Origin: Helianthus annuus
Lineage: Eukaryota; Streptophyta; Magnoliopsida; Asterales; Asteraceae
Length of the DNA: 64,000 nucleotides
Assembly (NCBI RefSeq): GCF_002127325.2
Contig: NC_035433.2
Span: forward strand, 13,674,111-13,738,110
Reading direction: 5' to 3'
The notes under the pieces were generated by a model. The model was not told the origin of the DNA, did not search any database, and worked only from the letters and a program-made list of their open reading frames with translations. Both the position numbers and the translations under genes were made by a program. Positions 1-10,484 of this stretch are shown here, piece by piece. Each line of letters opens with the position of its first letter. The stretch's first letter is position 1.

Positions 1-1370
1 TATATTCGAAACCAACTACTTGAAGAGCTGACGTGTGACAACCCTCGCCAAATCAGGTATCCGTACGACTTAATTAATATTTAATTACTGCTTAATTACT
101 ATGCTTGCTTGAAATTATGGATAAACTGCTACTTGAATACTGATACATGTACATACTCGCATCATACTTTATTTGTTGTCACTCCATTATTTACATACAG
201 AACTTTAGTGACAACCTTGATGCACAAAAGCACAGTAGCACAAAGAACGGATAACCTATCTAACATGCTGACATAGCCAGCATCAGGCAGACACTGCCCC
301 TAAGGCCTGTATGAGCCAGAGATAGTTTACTACACTAGTAGAGAGTGTAGGGATATAAGGGTTGTAGAATTGCGTCACTAGGTGATAATTACAGTGACCG
401 GATGTGCCTAAAACGTGCTTTAAGTACAAAATTCAGCACTTTAAGTAAAAATTCAGCATTAAGCTAACTAATAAAGTGCCAAAACATGAGAAAAATATTA
501 CTAGACAGTTTCCAAAGTGTCGGGGATAAGTTGTGTCACTAAAAATAGTATTAACGACACTTTAAAGCTCTGTTAAGCACTTTAACGGATCACTATCCAA
601 CCGAACAACCGGACTATACCCGGAACATAAAAATATTGCCATCAACATTGTTTTTCTTTTTCTGAGCCAGTTAGGGTCACTGAATACCCTAACACCCATT
701 ACAACTTACTACATGCTAGTAACCGGTTTAACCTCCTAATTAACTAACTAGATCTTAACCATTTAGTTGGAAATGAACCATGAACCCCCCCCCCCTCCCC
801 CTAACCGAAATCGTCCCTTAGGGGGACACCCTTGTCCTTGCATATTCACTTAACCCACACATAACAAAATCACTACTCTCTCCCCCTCTTGCTCCATTCG
901 GCCGAACACCAAGCACCACCCATCCATCATTTCGAGTTTTGATCAAGGCATTCCAAGCATCTACAAGGGTTAAGGATCGCGTATAAGGAACCTCGGTGCA
1001 CTCGGATTGCGAAGAACCTCACCACATTGCTTTTATCCACTCGATTTCTGACTAGTTTCTTCCCTAGCCTCGAGCTAGTAGTAAGTAACTCTAAACGCCT
1101 TCTTGATCTATTCTAAAGTGGTTAAAATGAACTTTGTTGGTTAAAAATCATGAACATACAAGATTACATACTAAAAGTTTGCAAAGATGATAAACATGTT
1201 GGATAAAAGCAATAGAGTTGTGTAAAACTTGTAAGGCTTGTTTTACTATGATTATTTAGTGTTGATCTATGTTAGTAGTAGCTCGGATCATCATCTAACC
1301 CGGTTAAGTCATGTTCATGAAACGCGACTTAGAATATGTTAAAGTATGAAAGGGGTTAAATGATGAACAC

Positions 1371-2390
1371 TTTTTTTGGGTAAAGGGTTACCCCGGTGAA
1401 TCTATTAATCACAACCAAAGAAGAACAAGTAGGAGGCAAAAACACCACCTAGTTCACAAAAGCGACATGCCGCTATTGTGTAAGCAATAAAAGAACAATA
1501 AGACCACCCAGACAAAGGGAAAACAAAGGGCCAAAAAAATGAAAGATTACAAGAAAAAGACTCTAAATGTCTTCAAAACTAATCTCCCACTCTTGTAAAA
1601 CCCGCCGCACATGTGTTGTGTCCTTGAATTTTAATGATTTGAGCTTTAGTCGTACATTGCTGATGATGTGGTCAGCCAATTTTTCCGGAGGCCGCAATTG
1701 ATTGTTAAAAAACCTGGAGTTCCTTTCCTACCAGATAAAATAAGCTGAAGCCGCAACCAAGAGCTTGCCAATAATGGAGGCTATAGATCTCGACCTAGCC
1801 CGAGGAAGTAACCAGTTCACAATCTCGTCCCAATTAGATCCCACGGCTTTCATGGCTGAATTATCCCTAACTCGCATCCAAACCTCTGTCGCATATTTGC
1901 ATTCAAAGAATAGATGATAATGCGAGTCGATGTTATTATGACAAAGCAAACAACACATTAAGTTCATGCAATCCTTATTATCAATGTTCCATTGCCTTAA
2001 CCTGTCTTGTGTGACTAACTTCCTTCTGAAGACGAGCCAGAGAACAAAAGCATGCCTTGGTATACATTGCGAGAACCAGACCATATTGTACCAACTCACC
2101 TGAATGTCACGAGAATGAATGCACTCCCACGCGTCAGAAGATCTGAACGGGACCAGGCGCTCCTCAATGTCTCTCCATAAAATGACATCCCTAACCCCTT
2201 CTGAAAGGTTAACAGACGGCAGTTGATTCAAGACCGGGTAAGACGTTAACCAGTGGATCGGCCAATTCCAATTACCATCCGAGATAAGATCTGCAACTTT
2301 CGAATGAATAGGTAGACCAGCCTGTCTCATCATCGATGGAGAAATAAGATTCCCCAGTGGACACAGATCACACCACGAGTCATACCCTTC
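1371..2390 (-). mobile_element. 5'-truncated LINE insertion (3' end of an ORF2-bearing element)
   Basis: This is a non-LTR retrotransposon copy on the minus strand. Its poly(A) tail appears as seven T at 1371-1377, followed by the tail motif TTTGGGTAAAGGGTTACCCC shared with the LINEs at 19091 and 41461. The 15-bp target duplication TTAAATGATGAACAC flanks it at 1356-1370 and 2391-2405, which fixes both ends and shows target-primed insertion into the surrounding LTR. Only about 1 kb of the element's 3' end was copied, as is normal for LINEs. Confidence 0.9.
1728..2390 (-). pseudogene. LINE ORF2 C-terminal fragment, zf-RVT domain
   Basis: The open frame runs from the truncation point at 2390 to a stop at 1728, about 220 codons; the first in-frame ATG is at about 2333. 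It matches the plant reverse-transcriptase zinc-binding region (zf-RVT): a WYNMVWF-type segment, then RHAFVLWL, a CCLLC cysteine cluster, and HLFFEC with a final cysteine before the stop region. In a complete plant LINE this lies after the RT and RNase H parts of ORF2. Here the endonuclease and RT are absent because of 5' truncation, so the fragment cannot act alone. The frame itself has no internal stop, consistent with a fairly young insertion. Confidence 0.85.
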
Positions 2391-3761
2391 TTAAATGATG
2401 AACACTACTACATATCAAACATGAACTTGTGTAAAAACAATCTTTCTTATGAAATAGACTTGTAAACTAGTAGATCTACGGATCTACAAGTGGTATTTTC
2501 AAAGGACCAAGCGTCAAACGAAATCATATTTTCTAAACCGGGTTTTACATGAATAAAAGTGATTTTTGTAAACACACAAGTGTGTAGACACTTGTGTAAC
2601 ACAAAGTTTTGACAAAAGAACTATTTTTGTAGTATTTGACAAGAAGTTGTAAAGATGTAACTTCTTTAAAAACGAGATTCTCAAGAAACCGAGTTGATTT
2701 ATACAAAGATCCACTAAAAGTAATGGAAAGTTACTACATATTTTTGATAAACCACAAGTTCATGTATTTTTGCGTGTTATATCTATTTTGACTAGTTTGA
2801 TGGTTGAATACTGTTTATTGTTGATTGAGAAAATTGTTGTTTGAAATTATAAAAGAAAATGATACGCTTGAAAGCGTGGCCACCTCCAGTTACAGGGGAA
2901 ACTCTGGCGAAATTTTTCCAAAAACCTAACACTTGGAAATATCTTCACCACAAGTGTTAAGTATATTTTTAACTTGTTTTCAAAAACGTAAATTTCGCCA
3001 CGATTTTTATTACAAAATTTCTAAGTGTCGGAGGTGGGATTTTCACAAAATAAAACTTGCTAAAATATATATTTAGAATATATATTTTCATAACAACACA
3101 TGTGAGATTTTTATGATTATTTTGTGAACTATACAAATATTATTTTTAGCGTAAAAATAATATTATCGAATGTTAACGATTCCAAAATAATACGAACGCC
3201 TTCACAATAAATATTAAGTTACAACGGTATTATTAATACCACCCGATCTTTAAACGTAACTTACACATTTTTCGGAAAAATACTAATGAACGCGTATTTT
3301 GACAAGAGTATTATTTTGGAAAATTATAAGGATTAAAATATAATATTTTGGGAAAATATTTATATTTTGGAGAAAGGGTTAACATATATTTTTAAGTGAG
3401 ACTTAATAATATATTTCGAAAATTCACAAACGCACATGTATTAAATCCCCCATCCTTGGGAAGGAAAATATTTACCAAATATTTGCAAAGTGTAAACACG
3501 AAATAGTTGTCTAACTATTTCCTCAAAAACTTAAACCTTAAACTAAGGCACGGCCATCCGTCTAATAAAGTTAGTACGTGTAGGTCGTCGCACAGCAAAT
3601 TGATCAGGAGATTTACTTGATAGAGACGCACCACTATGAGTTCATGTCCCCCTTTTCTCTTAACTGTTTTCAGTTTTCTAAACTGCGGGGGTGAAATACA
3701 TGTTACTATGATTACAAGTACTTTTTACATGGTATGGTTAGCGTAAGGAGGGTTACTACTT

Positions 3762-5385
3762 AGTATAGCCTCTTGGAACATTAGGGGCTTGAACCGTTCC
3801 CTGAAACAAACGGAGGTTCGTAATGTTATTTCGGAAAATAAATTAGTTGTTTGTGCCCTTCTTGAGTCTCATGTGGATATCACAAACCTTGACAAGGTTT
3901 GCAAGGCCGTCTTCCGGTCTTGGGCTTGGACGTCTAATGGTGCGTTGTGCGATCGTCGTACTAGAATTATCTTGGGTTGGAATGAGGATGTTGTGGATCT
4001 TATGGTTTTGGCTCAATTGGACCAAGTTATTCACACCCAAATCCGGCATAAGATTGAGAATAAATCTTTCTTTTGTTCCTTTGTTTATGCAAAAAATACG
4101 TACCAGGAGAGAAGATGTCTTTGGGATAATCTGTGCAGGCATAAGGCCTTGTGCCATGATAAGCCTTGGGTCGTTATGGGGGATTTTAACGCTGCCTTGC
4201 ACATTAATGACTCGTTATATGGTCCATCCTCCTACTCTATTGGTATGCGTGAGTTTCATGAATGCGTTCAACATGCGGAGCTTCTTGATATTAAGGGTCA
4301 TGGGCTTCATTATACATGGAGTCAAAAACCTAAAAACGGTGTTGGGTTGCTAAAAAAGATAGACCGGGTAATGGGGAACTTGAAGTATCTTGAGTTGTAC
4401 CCTGAGGCGTTTGTGTTATACCATCCTTTTCGTGTCTCTGATCATACACCGTGCATCCTCAAGATGTTCACCACGGTAAGGGCTCGGCCGAAACCTTTTA
4501 AATTTGCAAATTTTATTACGTCAAAACCGGAGTTCAAGGTGTATGTGGAGCAAGAATGGAGGAAGACTGTTTAAGGCTTTACTATGTTTTCGGTGACCAA
4601 AAAACTCCGAAATTTGAAGCCTCTTATGCGAAAGATTCTGTCCAAACAGGGTAACTTGCATGATAAAATTTCGGAACTGAGAAAGAAACTAGATGGGATT
4701 CAGGAGCTGATTGATGCAAATCCGCTTGATGTTGAGCTTAGAACCATGGAAGCAGAATGCCTTAATGATTTCAGAATTGCTTCGTATGATGAAGAATGCT
4801 TTTTAAAGCAAAAGTCGAAGGTGGAATGGTTATGTGCAAGGGACTCTAATACGACTTTCTTTCATAATATGGTGAAGTGTAGGAATGCAAGAAGCAGAAT
4901 CCAGTCTATTAGGGATGTGGCTGGTAATCGTTTTGATGGGGATGACGTCCCTAGTGCCCTTGTCGATCACTATGAAAAGTTTCTGGGTTCTGAGGATCAA
5001 GTGTCAAAGCTTAACATGGATGTATTTCGGAATGTTATGGCCACTGATGTTGCGGAGAACATGGTTCGCCAAGTCACTCGTGATGAGATAAAGAATGCTA
5101 TGTTTAGTATTGGTGAGAATAAAGCCCCGGGTCCAGATGGTTACACATCCGCGTTCTTCAAAAATGCTTGGGATATTGTGGGTACAGAAGTTTCAAACGC
5201 AATCTTGGAGTTCTTCGAAAACGGTAAGCTTTTGAGGCAATTAAACCACACGATTCTTGCTCTTATTCCTAAAGTGGACACTCCAGATTCGGTCCTGGAC
5301 TATCGCCCTATTTCGTGCTGTAATGTCTTGTATAAATGTATTAGCAAAATCATTACGGATAGAACCCTTTGGAGGTTTGTTAATG
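3762..5385 (+). mobile_element. LINE ORF2 5' portion lacking its 3' half
   Basis: A plus-strand LINE piece holding the start of ORF2 (endonuclease plus first part of RT). It breaks off in the middle of RT at about 5370-5385, and the host LTR sequence appears to resume there. No 3' UTR, poly(A) or target duplication was found. Ordinary LINE insertions lose the 5' end, so a copy that keeps the 5' side and loses the 3' side needs a later deletion or recombination. Boundaries are approximate. Confidence 0.7.
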
Positions 5386-5399
5386 CGAGAACGAGTTGA
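3763..5399 (+). pseudogene. LINE ORF2 fragment: AP-like endonuclease and partial reverse transcriptase
   Basis: The first part begins with ASWNIRGLN, the usual start of plant LINE endonuclease domains. It includes VVMGDFNAAL and a late SDHTPC, the Asp/His catalytic signatures of the endonuclease/exonuclease/phosphatase fold that nicks target DNA. An in-frame TAA at 4572-4574 interrupts it, and the same frame continues to 5399. The second part has the RT fingers motifs NKAPGPDG, ALIPKV and YRPISCCN. It is cut shortly after SKIITDR, before the catalytic FADD-type box, so RT, RNase H and zf-RVT are incomplete or missing. This is a dead copy. Confidence 0.85.
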
Positions 5400-6110
5400 A
5401 CAATGGACGAGTCACAAAGGTTTGAATGTTATTAGCGAAACTACCAAAAGTAGTTTTCACAATTAAAAACGAGAACGATTTGTATGAGAACGATTTTGAA
5501 CAATTGAACGATTTAAACAAATGAACGATAATCTGTAACAAGAACGAGTAAAATGATGTCACACAATGATGTTTGCAAAACTATATAAACCATACGAGTT
5601 TTATTACGAGAACGATCTATGATTTGGTTTATGAAGACAAATGTTTTGGGTTAAGATTCATGGCATCGAGGTTTATAATTCATAACCAATCTGTTTTGAT
5701 TTGGTTACTCATTTTACAATATAAACATTTTACAAAATGAGGTTTTCTAATGTCGATTAACGAAGTTGTACGAGTTATTTCGACATGTAAACGAGCCATG
5801 AATCTGATACTCTCGCAAAACCTATGTACTCGCCAGCATTTCTTTGCTGACTTTGTTTTTACATATGTTTCAGGTGAAGTTGCTTAATGTTGATTGCGAG
5901 TAGGATGCATGCTCACTTAGGACTGGACAAGGCCTTAGGGATTTAATAATAATGATAGACTATGTTTGATTTGCTTATTTAACCTTAAGACAATGTTTAA
6001 TATTTAATAAAACGAAACTCTTTTATCCATGGTTTGAAACAATAATTCTGTTGCAACACTCCCTGACGTTTCCGCCACAATTTGTTGTTTTACGTGGTCG
6101 GGGTGTGACA

Positions 6111-6529
6111 AGCCCCAACATTTGCACTTGCGTGTTCCACCAAGTCAATGCAACGCCTTCGAGAGTACCAGTGGCGTACTTCACCCTACGTGCCTCAAGG
6201 CATTCACACATTTCGAAGACTGACTCGAGCTTCTTGAACCAGTGGAGGAGTCCAACTTCTCCTTCTGTGCCACTGAAAGTACTAGGACGACAGTCCATGA
6301 AAGTTTTGAACGTGCATGCAGGCTGCTGAGCAAACTGGCCTGTTGTGTAAACAAGAGGGGATAAAAATTAAAAACGAGAGTTGGTTTGAGAGAGTAGGAT
6401 CTAAAGATCCTAGAGTAAGTTGCAATGGCAGGTTATACCTCCTGGCTGAGCGGCTGTGAGTGCCTCAGCAACTCGTTCATTGATCAAAGCCGTCAACTGG
6501 GCTTGAGTTAGGTTAACGCGTCCAGCCAT
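6111..6529 (-). pseudogene. Tekay-A gag, 5' fragment with predicted intron
   Basis: It starts at ATG 6529-6527 (MAGRVNLTQAQ). A first exon of about 30 codons ends at 6439. A predicted intron at 6340-6438 follows, and the frame resumes with QPACTFKT and the retrotransposon gag (capsid) domain, including HWFKKLESVF and ALTWWNTQVQ. Gag would form the virus-like particle that packages element RNA. Unspliced translation meets a TAG inside the intron. The gene is cut at QMLG by the neighbouring LTR, removing the zinc knuckle. Confidence 0.8.
6340..6438 (-). other. Predicted gag intron of Tekay-A (99 bp)
   Basis: Sense-strand donor GGAG/GTATAACC and acceptor ACACAACAG/GCCAG. Joining the flanks gives a continuous reading frame (Gly-Gly-Gln), whereas the intervening sequence has an in-frame TAG. 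The same position and signals occur in Tekay-C (29795-29890) and Tekay-F (36060-36156). Confidence 0.7.
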
Positions 6530-6821
6530 GATCTTCAAACCAAAGAAAACATGGGTAAGAAAAGGTTCGCGAACGTGCGATGACAGAAGAGGGTAAGCAC
6601 ATATGTGTTTTCAAGCAATAGTTATTACGTTCATCTAAGCATACCATGAGCAATGTAATATGTATCTAGCAATTAGGTAATATAAACATAAACCATATCA
6701 CCTATAGTGTCGAGTCTTGCACGTGGAGCGAAGCGTCGTTGTGGATCGTTGAGCACTGTACAGGTTATAGTCTGGTTTTAACAAAATCTTTTTCCCCTTA
6801 TTAAACCCAAGTTCACTATAA

Positions 6822-6841
6822 CCAATGGCTCTGATACCAAT
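6822..6841 (-). other. Primer-binding site of Tekay-A (initiator Met tRNA)
   Basis: In the sense orientation, TTGGTATCAGAGCC lies immediately after the 5' LTR. It is complementary to the 3' end of plant initiator-methionine tRNA, the usual minus-strand primer of these elements. Confidence 0.9.
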
Positions 6842-7244
6842 CTGTCACACCCCAAAAATCCACACGCGGAGTATCACCGCCTGGAGGCGTGACTGACCAG
6901 GATCAAGCCACCAATATTATTGAACATAACAAGTAATAAATAAAATTCAACCACACAATATGAAAGGTGTTTTAAATCACAAACGTAGTTAAGTGTTTAG
7001 CGGAAGCATAAATATGAAAACCCAACATAAGTATAAGTTTGAAATGTTATAAATGTTTAACATGGCATCCACGATCCATGTCCCACAACGACTGCGCCTC
7101 CCTGTGCAAGCTCCATGAGTACCTATCGACCTACAAGGCATGTAACGACGAGTCAACAACAAAGTTGAGCGAGTTCACAGTTGGTTGTTTAGTTATAGTA
7201 TTCATTTCGTAAATCAAATGTTTGCTTTGTAAGCTATGCATCGT

Positions 7245-7440
7245 ATTAGTTCGTATCACGGTCTCCCAGACATGTTTGCGAAGATTAGTGGGGGTTTCCC
7301 ATGTGTTCTAGACTAGTTGTATCTGTATTCGTATCACAGCCTCCCAGACATGTTTGCGAAGATTAGTATTCGTATCGCGGCCTCCCAGACATGTTTGCGA
7401 AGATTAGTGGGGGCTTCCCATGTGTTACTAGTCTAGTTGT
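7245..7440. repeat. Tandem repeat block in Tekay-A LTR
   Basis: Three copies of a unit containing CTCCCAGACATGTTTGCGAA followed by GATTAGT, spaced about 45-75 bp apart, with interspersed GGGGGTTTCCCATGTGTT-like text. The block lies inside the predicted LTR intron, in the slot where Tekay-B and -F have a different repeat. Confidence 0.8.
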
Positions 7441-7784
7441 ATCTATTGATGTCCTTCCCCGAACGAGGACAGTGGTACGTATTCCAGTAGCGATGAAAGT
7501 ACGAGTAATCATTCAATCCCATTCCCAACCCACCGGGAATCCCATGCCTTGGTAAGAGTGTGAACTCACCTTGGTTTGCTCGGTATGCTAAACTATGTGC
7601 TCACAAGAAATCAGTCAAGTCCTATAGTATGTACATATAATTAATCAGTTCCAGTTCATAATGTTTTCACGTATAATCAATACCACAGAGGGTGTTTGGC
7701 AGTTAACATCATGCATCACACATCAGTTAATCAAATTCATGCAATTCAAGCCTTACATAAATGTCTTTCACAGTTTGTTCTTAT

Positions 7785-8195
7785 AGGGTTATTCATTAAC
7801 ATACTTGACAAGGTTAACTGGCTTAACAAAGTTAACATACTTAACAAGTTAACAGACTAGACAGAATTAGAATACTTATCAGGAATAATACACTAACAGA
7901 GTTAATTAACTAACAGAGTTAACAAAAATTAGAGTTACATACTTAACAGAGTTACATAATTTAACAGAGTTAATAAAGTTAACAGAGTTAATTGGCTAAT
8001 TGGGTTAATAAATTAACAGAGTTAATCAACTTAACTTAACAGAGTTATCATGCTAACGGAGTTATCACACTTAACTACTGTTACTTATAAGTTCCACAAG
8101 GAATCTTAAGTACTTACAGGTTTCACGAGGAACCTTAACCTTCCTCACGAGGAACCTTAACCTTCCTCACAAGGAACCTTAACCTTCCTCAACTG
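7785..8195. repeat. TTAACAGAGTTA array and 22-bp tandem repeat in Tekay-A LTR
   Basis: At least nine near-copies of the partly palindromic motif TTAACAGAGTTA occur between about 7790 and 8070 with irregular spacing. Three tandem copies of ACGAGGAACCTTAACCTTCC follow at about 8120-8190. The motif is not found as an array in the other LTRs. Confidence 0.75.
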
Positions 8196-9116
8196 AAGGT
8201 TCCCCAGGTAAGCATGATCATCGTCATCAGTTACAGAACACAGGAACCCTAATCACCATATCAACAAACACAATTCTCATACATAACAGTTATGTTTAGT
8301 GTCAAACTCCAATCAATCGGATCATGCTTCATGAGCCGAACCCAAGTAAATATTAATAAGGGTCAGCCCAATCTCAGATATCCTACTTGATGAACTATCG
8401 GCCCACCATACCAAATACACATATTAATAGGTTTTCATTACAGTCCTCATCATCAAGAAATTCATGAAATCAATTTAATCTAATTCAATTAATTCAATTA
8501 CTTTGTATCAAGCCACAAATAATCATAAGCAAGCATAGCCATCAATCAGATCATTCACATATGCATGAGGTCTTATAAGCCTAATATAATCACAATCAAG
8601 CAGTTGAAAATTAAGCAAACATGAATTGAACCCACTAACCGGAAGTCTGAGTTGGTCAAAATGATATTGCAAATGGGGGGGGGGGTTTCTCCTGTTGCCG
8701 TCGATCTCTCGGGAGGGGTAGGGTTTGTATGATGATATGATAAGTTCACATAATACCTAATATAATACTAATAGACTAAAGTGGGCCGGTGGTATTTGTA
8801 TAACATCTAATACTAATATGTCAAGGAACCAAGTGGGTCGGAATCCATATTAACATGCATTAGGCCGATGTCAATGAAAATAAATGGTGCATTGCACTGA
8901 GATCTAATTAAAACAAGTATGTAGTGGGCTCGTGTGACTCGTGTTGTGGGCTGAAATGTTGTTGGGCTTTAAAGTGTGAAGTCGCTGCCCAGATAATATG
9001 CAGCCCAAGGTCAAAACATTACAAACTAAGTTATTGTACCGCTAAAAGAAATTAACGCGAAGTAAAAAGAATCAAGAGATGAAACGCTACCGACCTTGAA
9101 AGTTCGGGTTGTCACA

Positions 9117-9342
9117 TTGTTAAACCATATCATATGAGTTTCCACGCTCATTTGGTTCACGAGACCTCATACTATCCGATCTCCCGATATAGGTCCGGTT
9201 TATTTATGTAGTTATCAATATTAGGTGCCGTTTGATTTCGTGCTCCCTCTAGCTTGCTTGGTAGTTGTTCAAGACTCCTAAGCACTCTCAAGTGAGTACA
9301 TAGTCCCCTCTTTTACTGTTTTTCAATTGTTTTGGGGTGAAA
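9117..9342 (+). repeat. LTR fragment between Tekay-A and Tekay-B
   Basis: 226 bp without ORFs. The segment GTCCCCTCTTTTACTGTTTT then GGGGTGAAAT resembles the LTR at about 3645-3700 (GTCCCCCTTTTCTCTTAACT, GGGGGTGAAATAC). It is therefore probably a scrap of the gypsy LTR into which Tekay-A or -B inserted. Confidence 0.5.
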
Positions 9343-9834
9343 TGTCACACCCCCAAAATCCACCTGCGGAGTATCACCGCTTGGGAGCGTGACTGACCAG
9401 GATCAAGCCACCAATCATATAGAACAATGTATATAGTAAAAGTAATTGTATTCAAACCAAACCAATCCATATGAAAGGTGTTCCAAAACATAAGTATGTT
9501 ATCACTGTTTAGCGGAAGCGTATAAATAAAACCCAACATAATAAAGTATGAATTGTTATAAAGTGTTTAATGAAACATTCACGATCCGTGCCCACAACGA
9601 CCAGCTCCTCCCTGTGCAAGCTCCATGTACCTAACGACCTGCAAGGCATGTAACAGAGGATCAACAACTAGTTGAGCGAGTTCACAGAAAGTAAATGCGT
9701 AATAGTAAGTTCGTATGTAACATGTGGCTCTACTGGGCCGATAGTACATTCTATTGGTGGGGGCTTCCCATGTTGTGTATCCACTAGACTATTTGTAACC
9801 ATAAGTGTTCTTCTTAACCTGAGAACAGTAATAC

Positions 9835-10065
9835 GTACAAAGTTTACGTAGGTTTTACGTAAGTGCCCTTCACAACCAAGGACAGGGTACGCGGGGGTTT
9901 ACGTAGGTTTTACGTAAGTTCCTGACACAACCGAGGCAGTAGTGAGTATAAGTTCACGTAGGTTTTACGTGAGTGTCCTTCGCAACCTGAGGACAGTGAG
10001 TAATACAAGTATACGTAGGTTTTACGTATGTGTCCTGCACAACCGAGGACGATGGTAGGTAGTCT
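9835..10065. repeat. ACGTAGGTTTTACGT minisatellite in Tekay-B LTR
   Basis: About four to five imperfect units of roughly 60 bp. Each has ACGTAGGTTTTACGTAAGTG and a CACAACCGAGGACAG-like stretch. The homologous array in the Tekay-F LTR is at 43601-43860, in the same slot. Confidence 0.85.
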
Positions 10066-10484
10066 AGTAACAGTGTAATTACGAATCTATTCAATCTCAT
10101 TCCTTCAATCCCATTCCCAAGCCCTGGGAATCCCATGCCTTAGTAAGAGTGTGAACTCACCTCGGTTTGCTCGGTATGCTAAACTATGTGCTTGTAAACA
10201 ATCAATCAATCAATCGAGGCCTAAGGTAATGCATTTTCACACAGTCAGTTCATGTTGGTCACGTTTCACATACATTCTATATCACAAAACGCTTGACAGT
10301 AAATCTCATGTATCGTATAAGCAGCTCATACACCTCATGTCATTCATACCTCATATCAGAGTCTTTCACAGTTTATTCTCACATCATCATCAAAATAATC
10401 ACTTAATCAGGGTTACACACTTAACTGAATTAACTCACTCAGGCCAACAAGCATTCACCAAGTTTGGATCATCATACATCACAA

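Larger units (their letters stand above)
34..6110 (+). repeat. Ty3/gypsy-type LTR, plus orientation, split by two LINE pieces
   Basis: The left end TGTGACAACCCTC resembles the LTR starts of other gypsy elements in this window (54166, 59603). The right end GGTCGGGGTGTGACA has the usual CA terminus and lies exactly where the gag gene of Tekay-A is cut. Removing the LINE pieces at 1371-2390 and about 3762-5385 leaves roughly 3.4 kb of AT-rich non-coding DNA, long but plausible for a Tekay-type LTR. No polypurine tract is evident in bases 1-33. The five bases on each side (TGACG left, AGCCC right) do not match, so I cannot tell a solo LTR from a 3' LTR of an element extending off the window. Nothing else is recognisable at 34-1370, 2407-3760 or 5386-6110. 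Confidence 0.6.
6111..9116 (-). mobile_element. Tekay-A: Ty3/gypsy element, gag and 5' LTR
   Basis: A minus-strand chromovirus of the same family as Tekay-B, -C and -F. It keeps its 5' LTR (6843-9116), primer-binding site and first part of gag. The LTR ending at 6110 cuts the gag, and everything downstream (rest of gag, pol, 3' LTR) is absent from the window. The base run after the LTR is TTGTT; the partner duplication lies outside the window. Confidence 0.85.
6843..9116 (-). repeat. 5' LTR of Tekay-A (2274 bp)
   Basis: The plus strand begins TGTCACACCCC and ends GGGTTGTCACA, i.e. TGTGACAACCC...GGGGTGTGACA in sense. It abuts the primer-binding site. It contains two family-private repeat blocks. 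One is three copies of a CTCCCAGACATGTTTGCGAAG unit (7260-7410). The other is a dense TTAACAGAGTTA array (about 7790-8080), followed by a 22-bp tandem repeat around 8120-8190. Splice-like signals conserved with other LTRs predict an intron at 7131-7569. No ORF is credible here. Confidence 0.85.

Noticed and set aside
29..33. Target duplication for the LTR at 34-6110
   Set aside because: TGACG on the left and AGCCC on the right do not match, so I do not claim a solo LTR insertion.
3843..4202. Minus-strand and second plus-strand frames over the LINE endonuclease
   Set aside because: Shadows of ORF2; only the 3763-5399 frame carries endonuclease and RT motifs.
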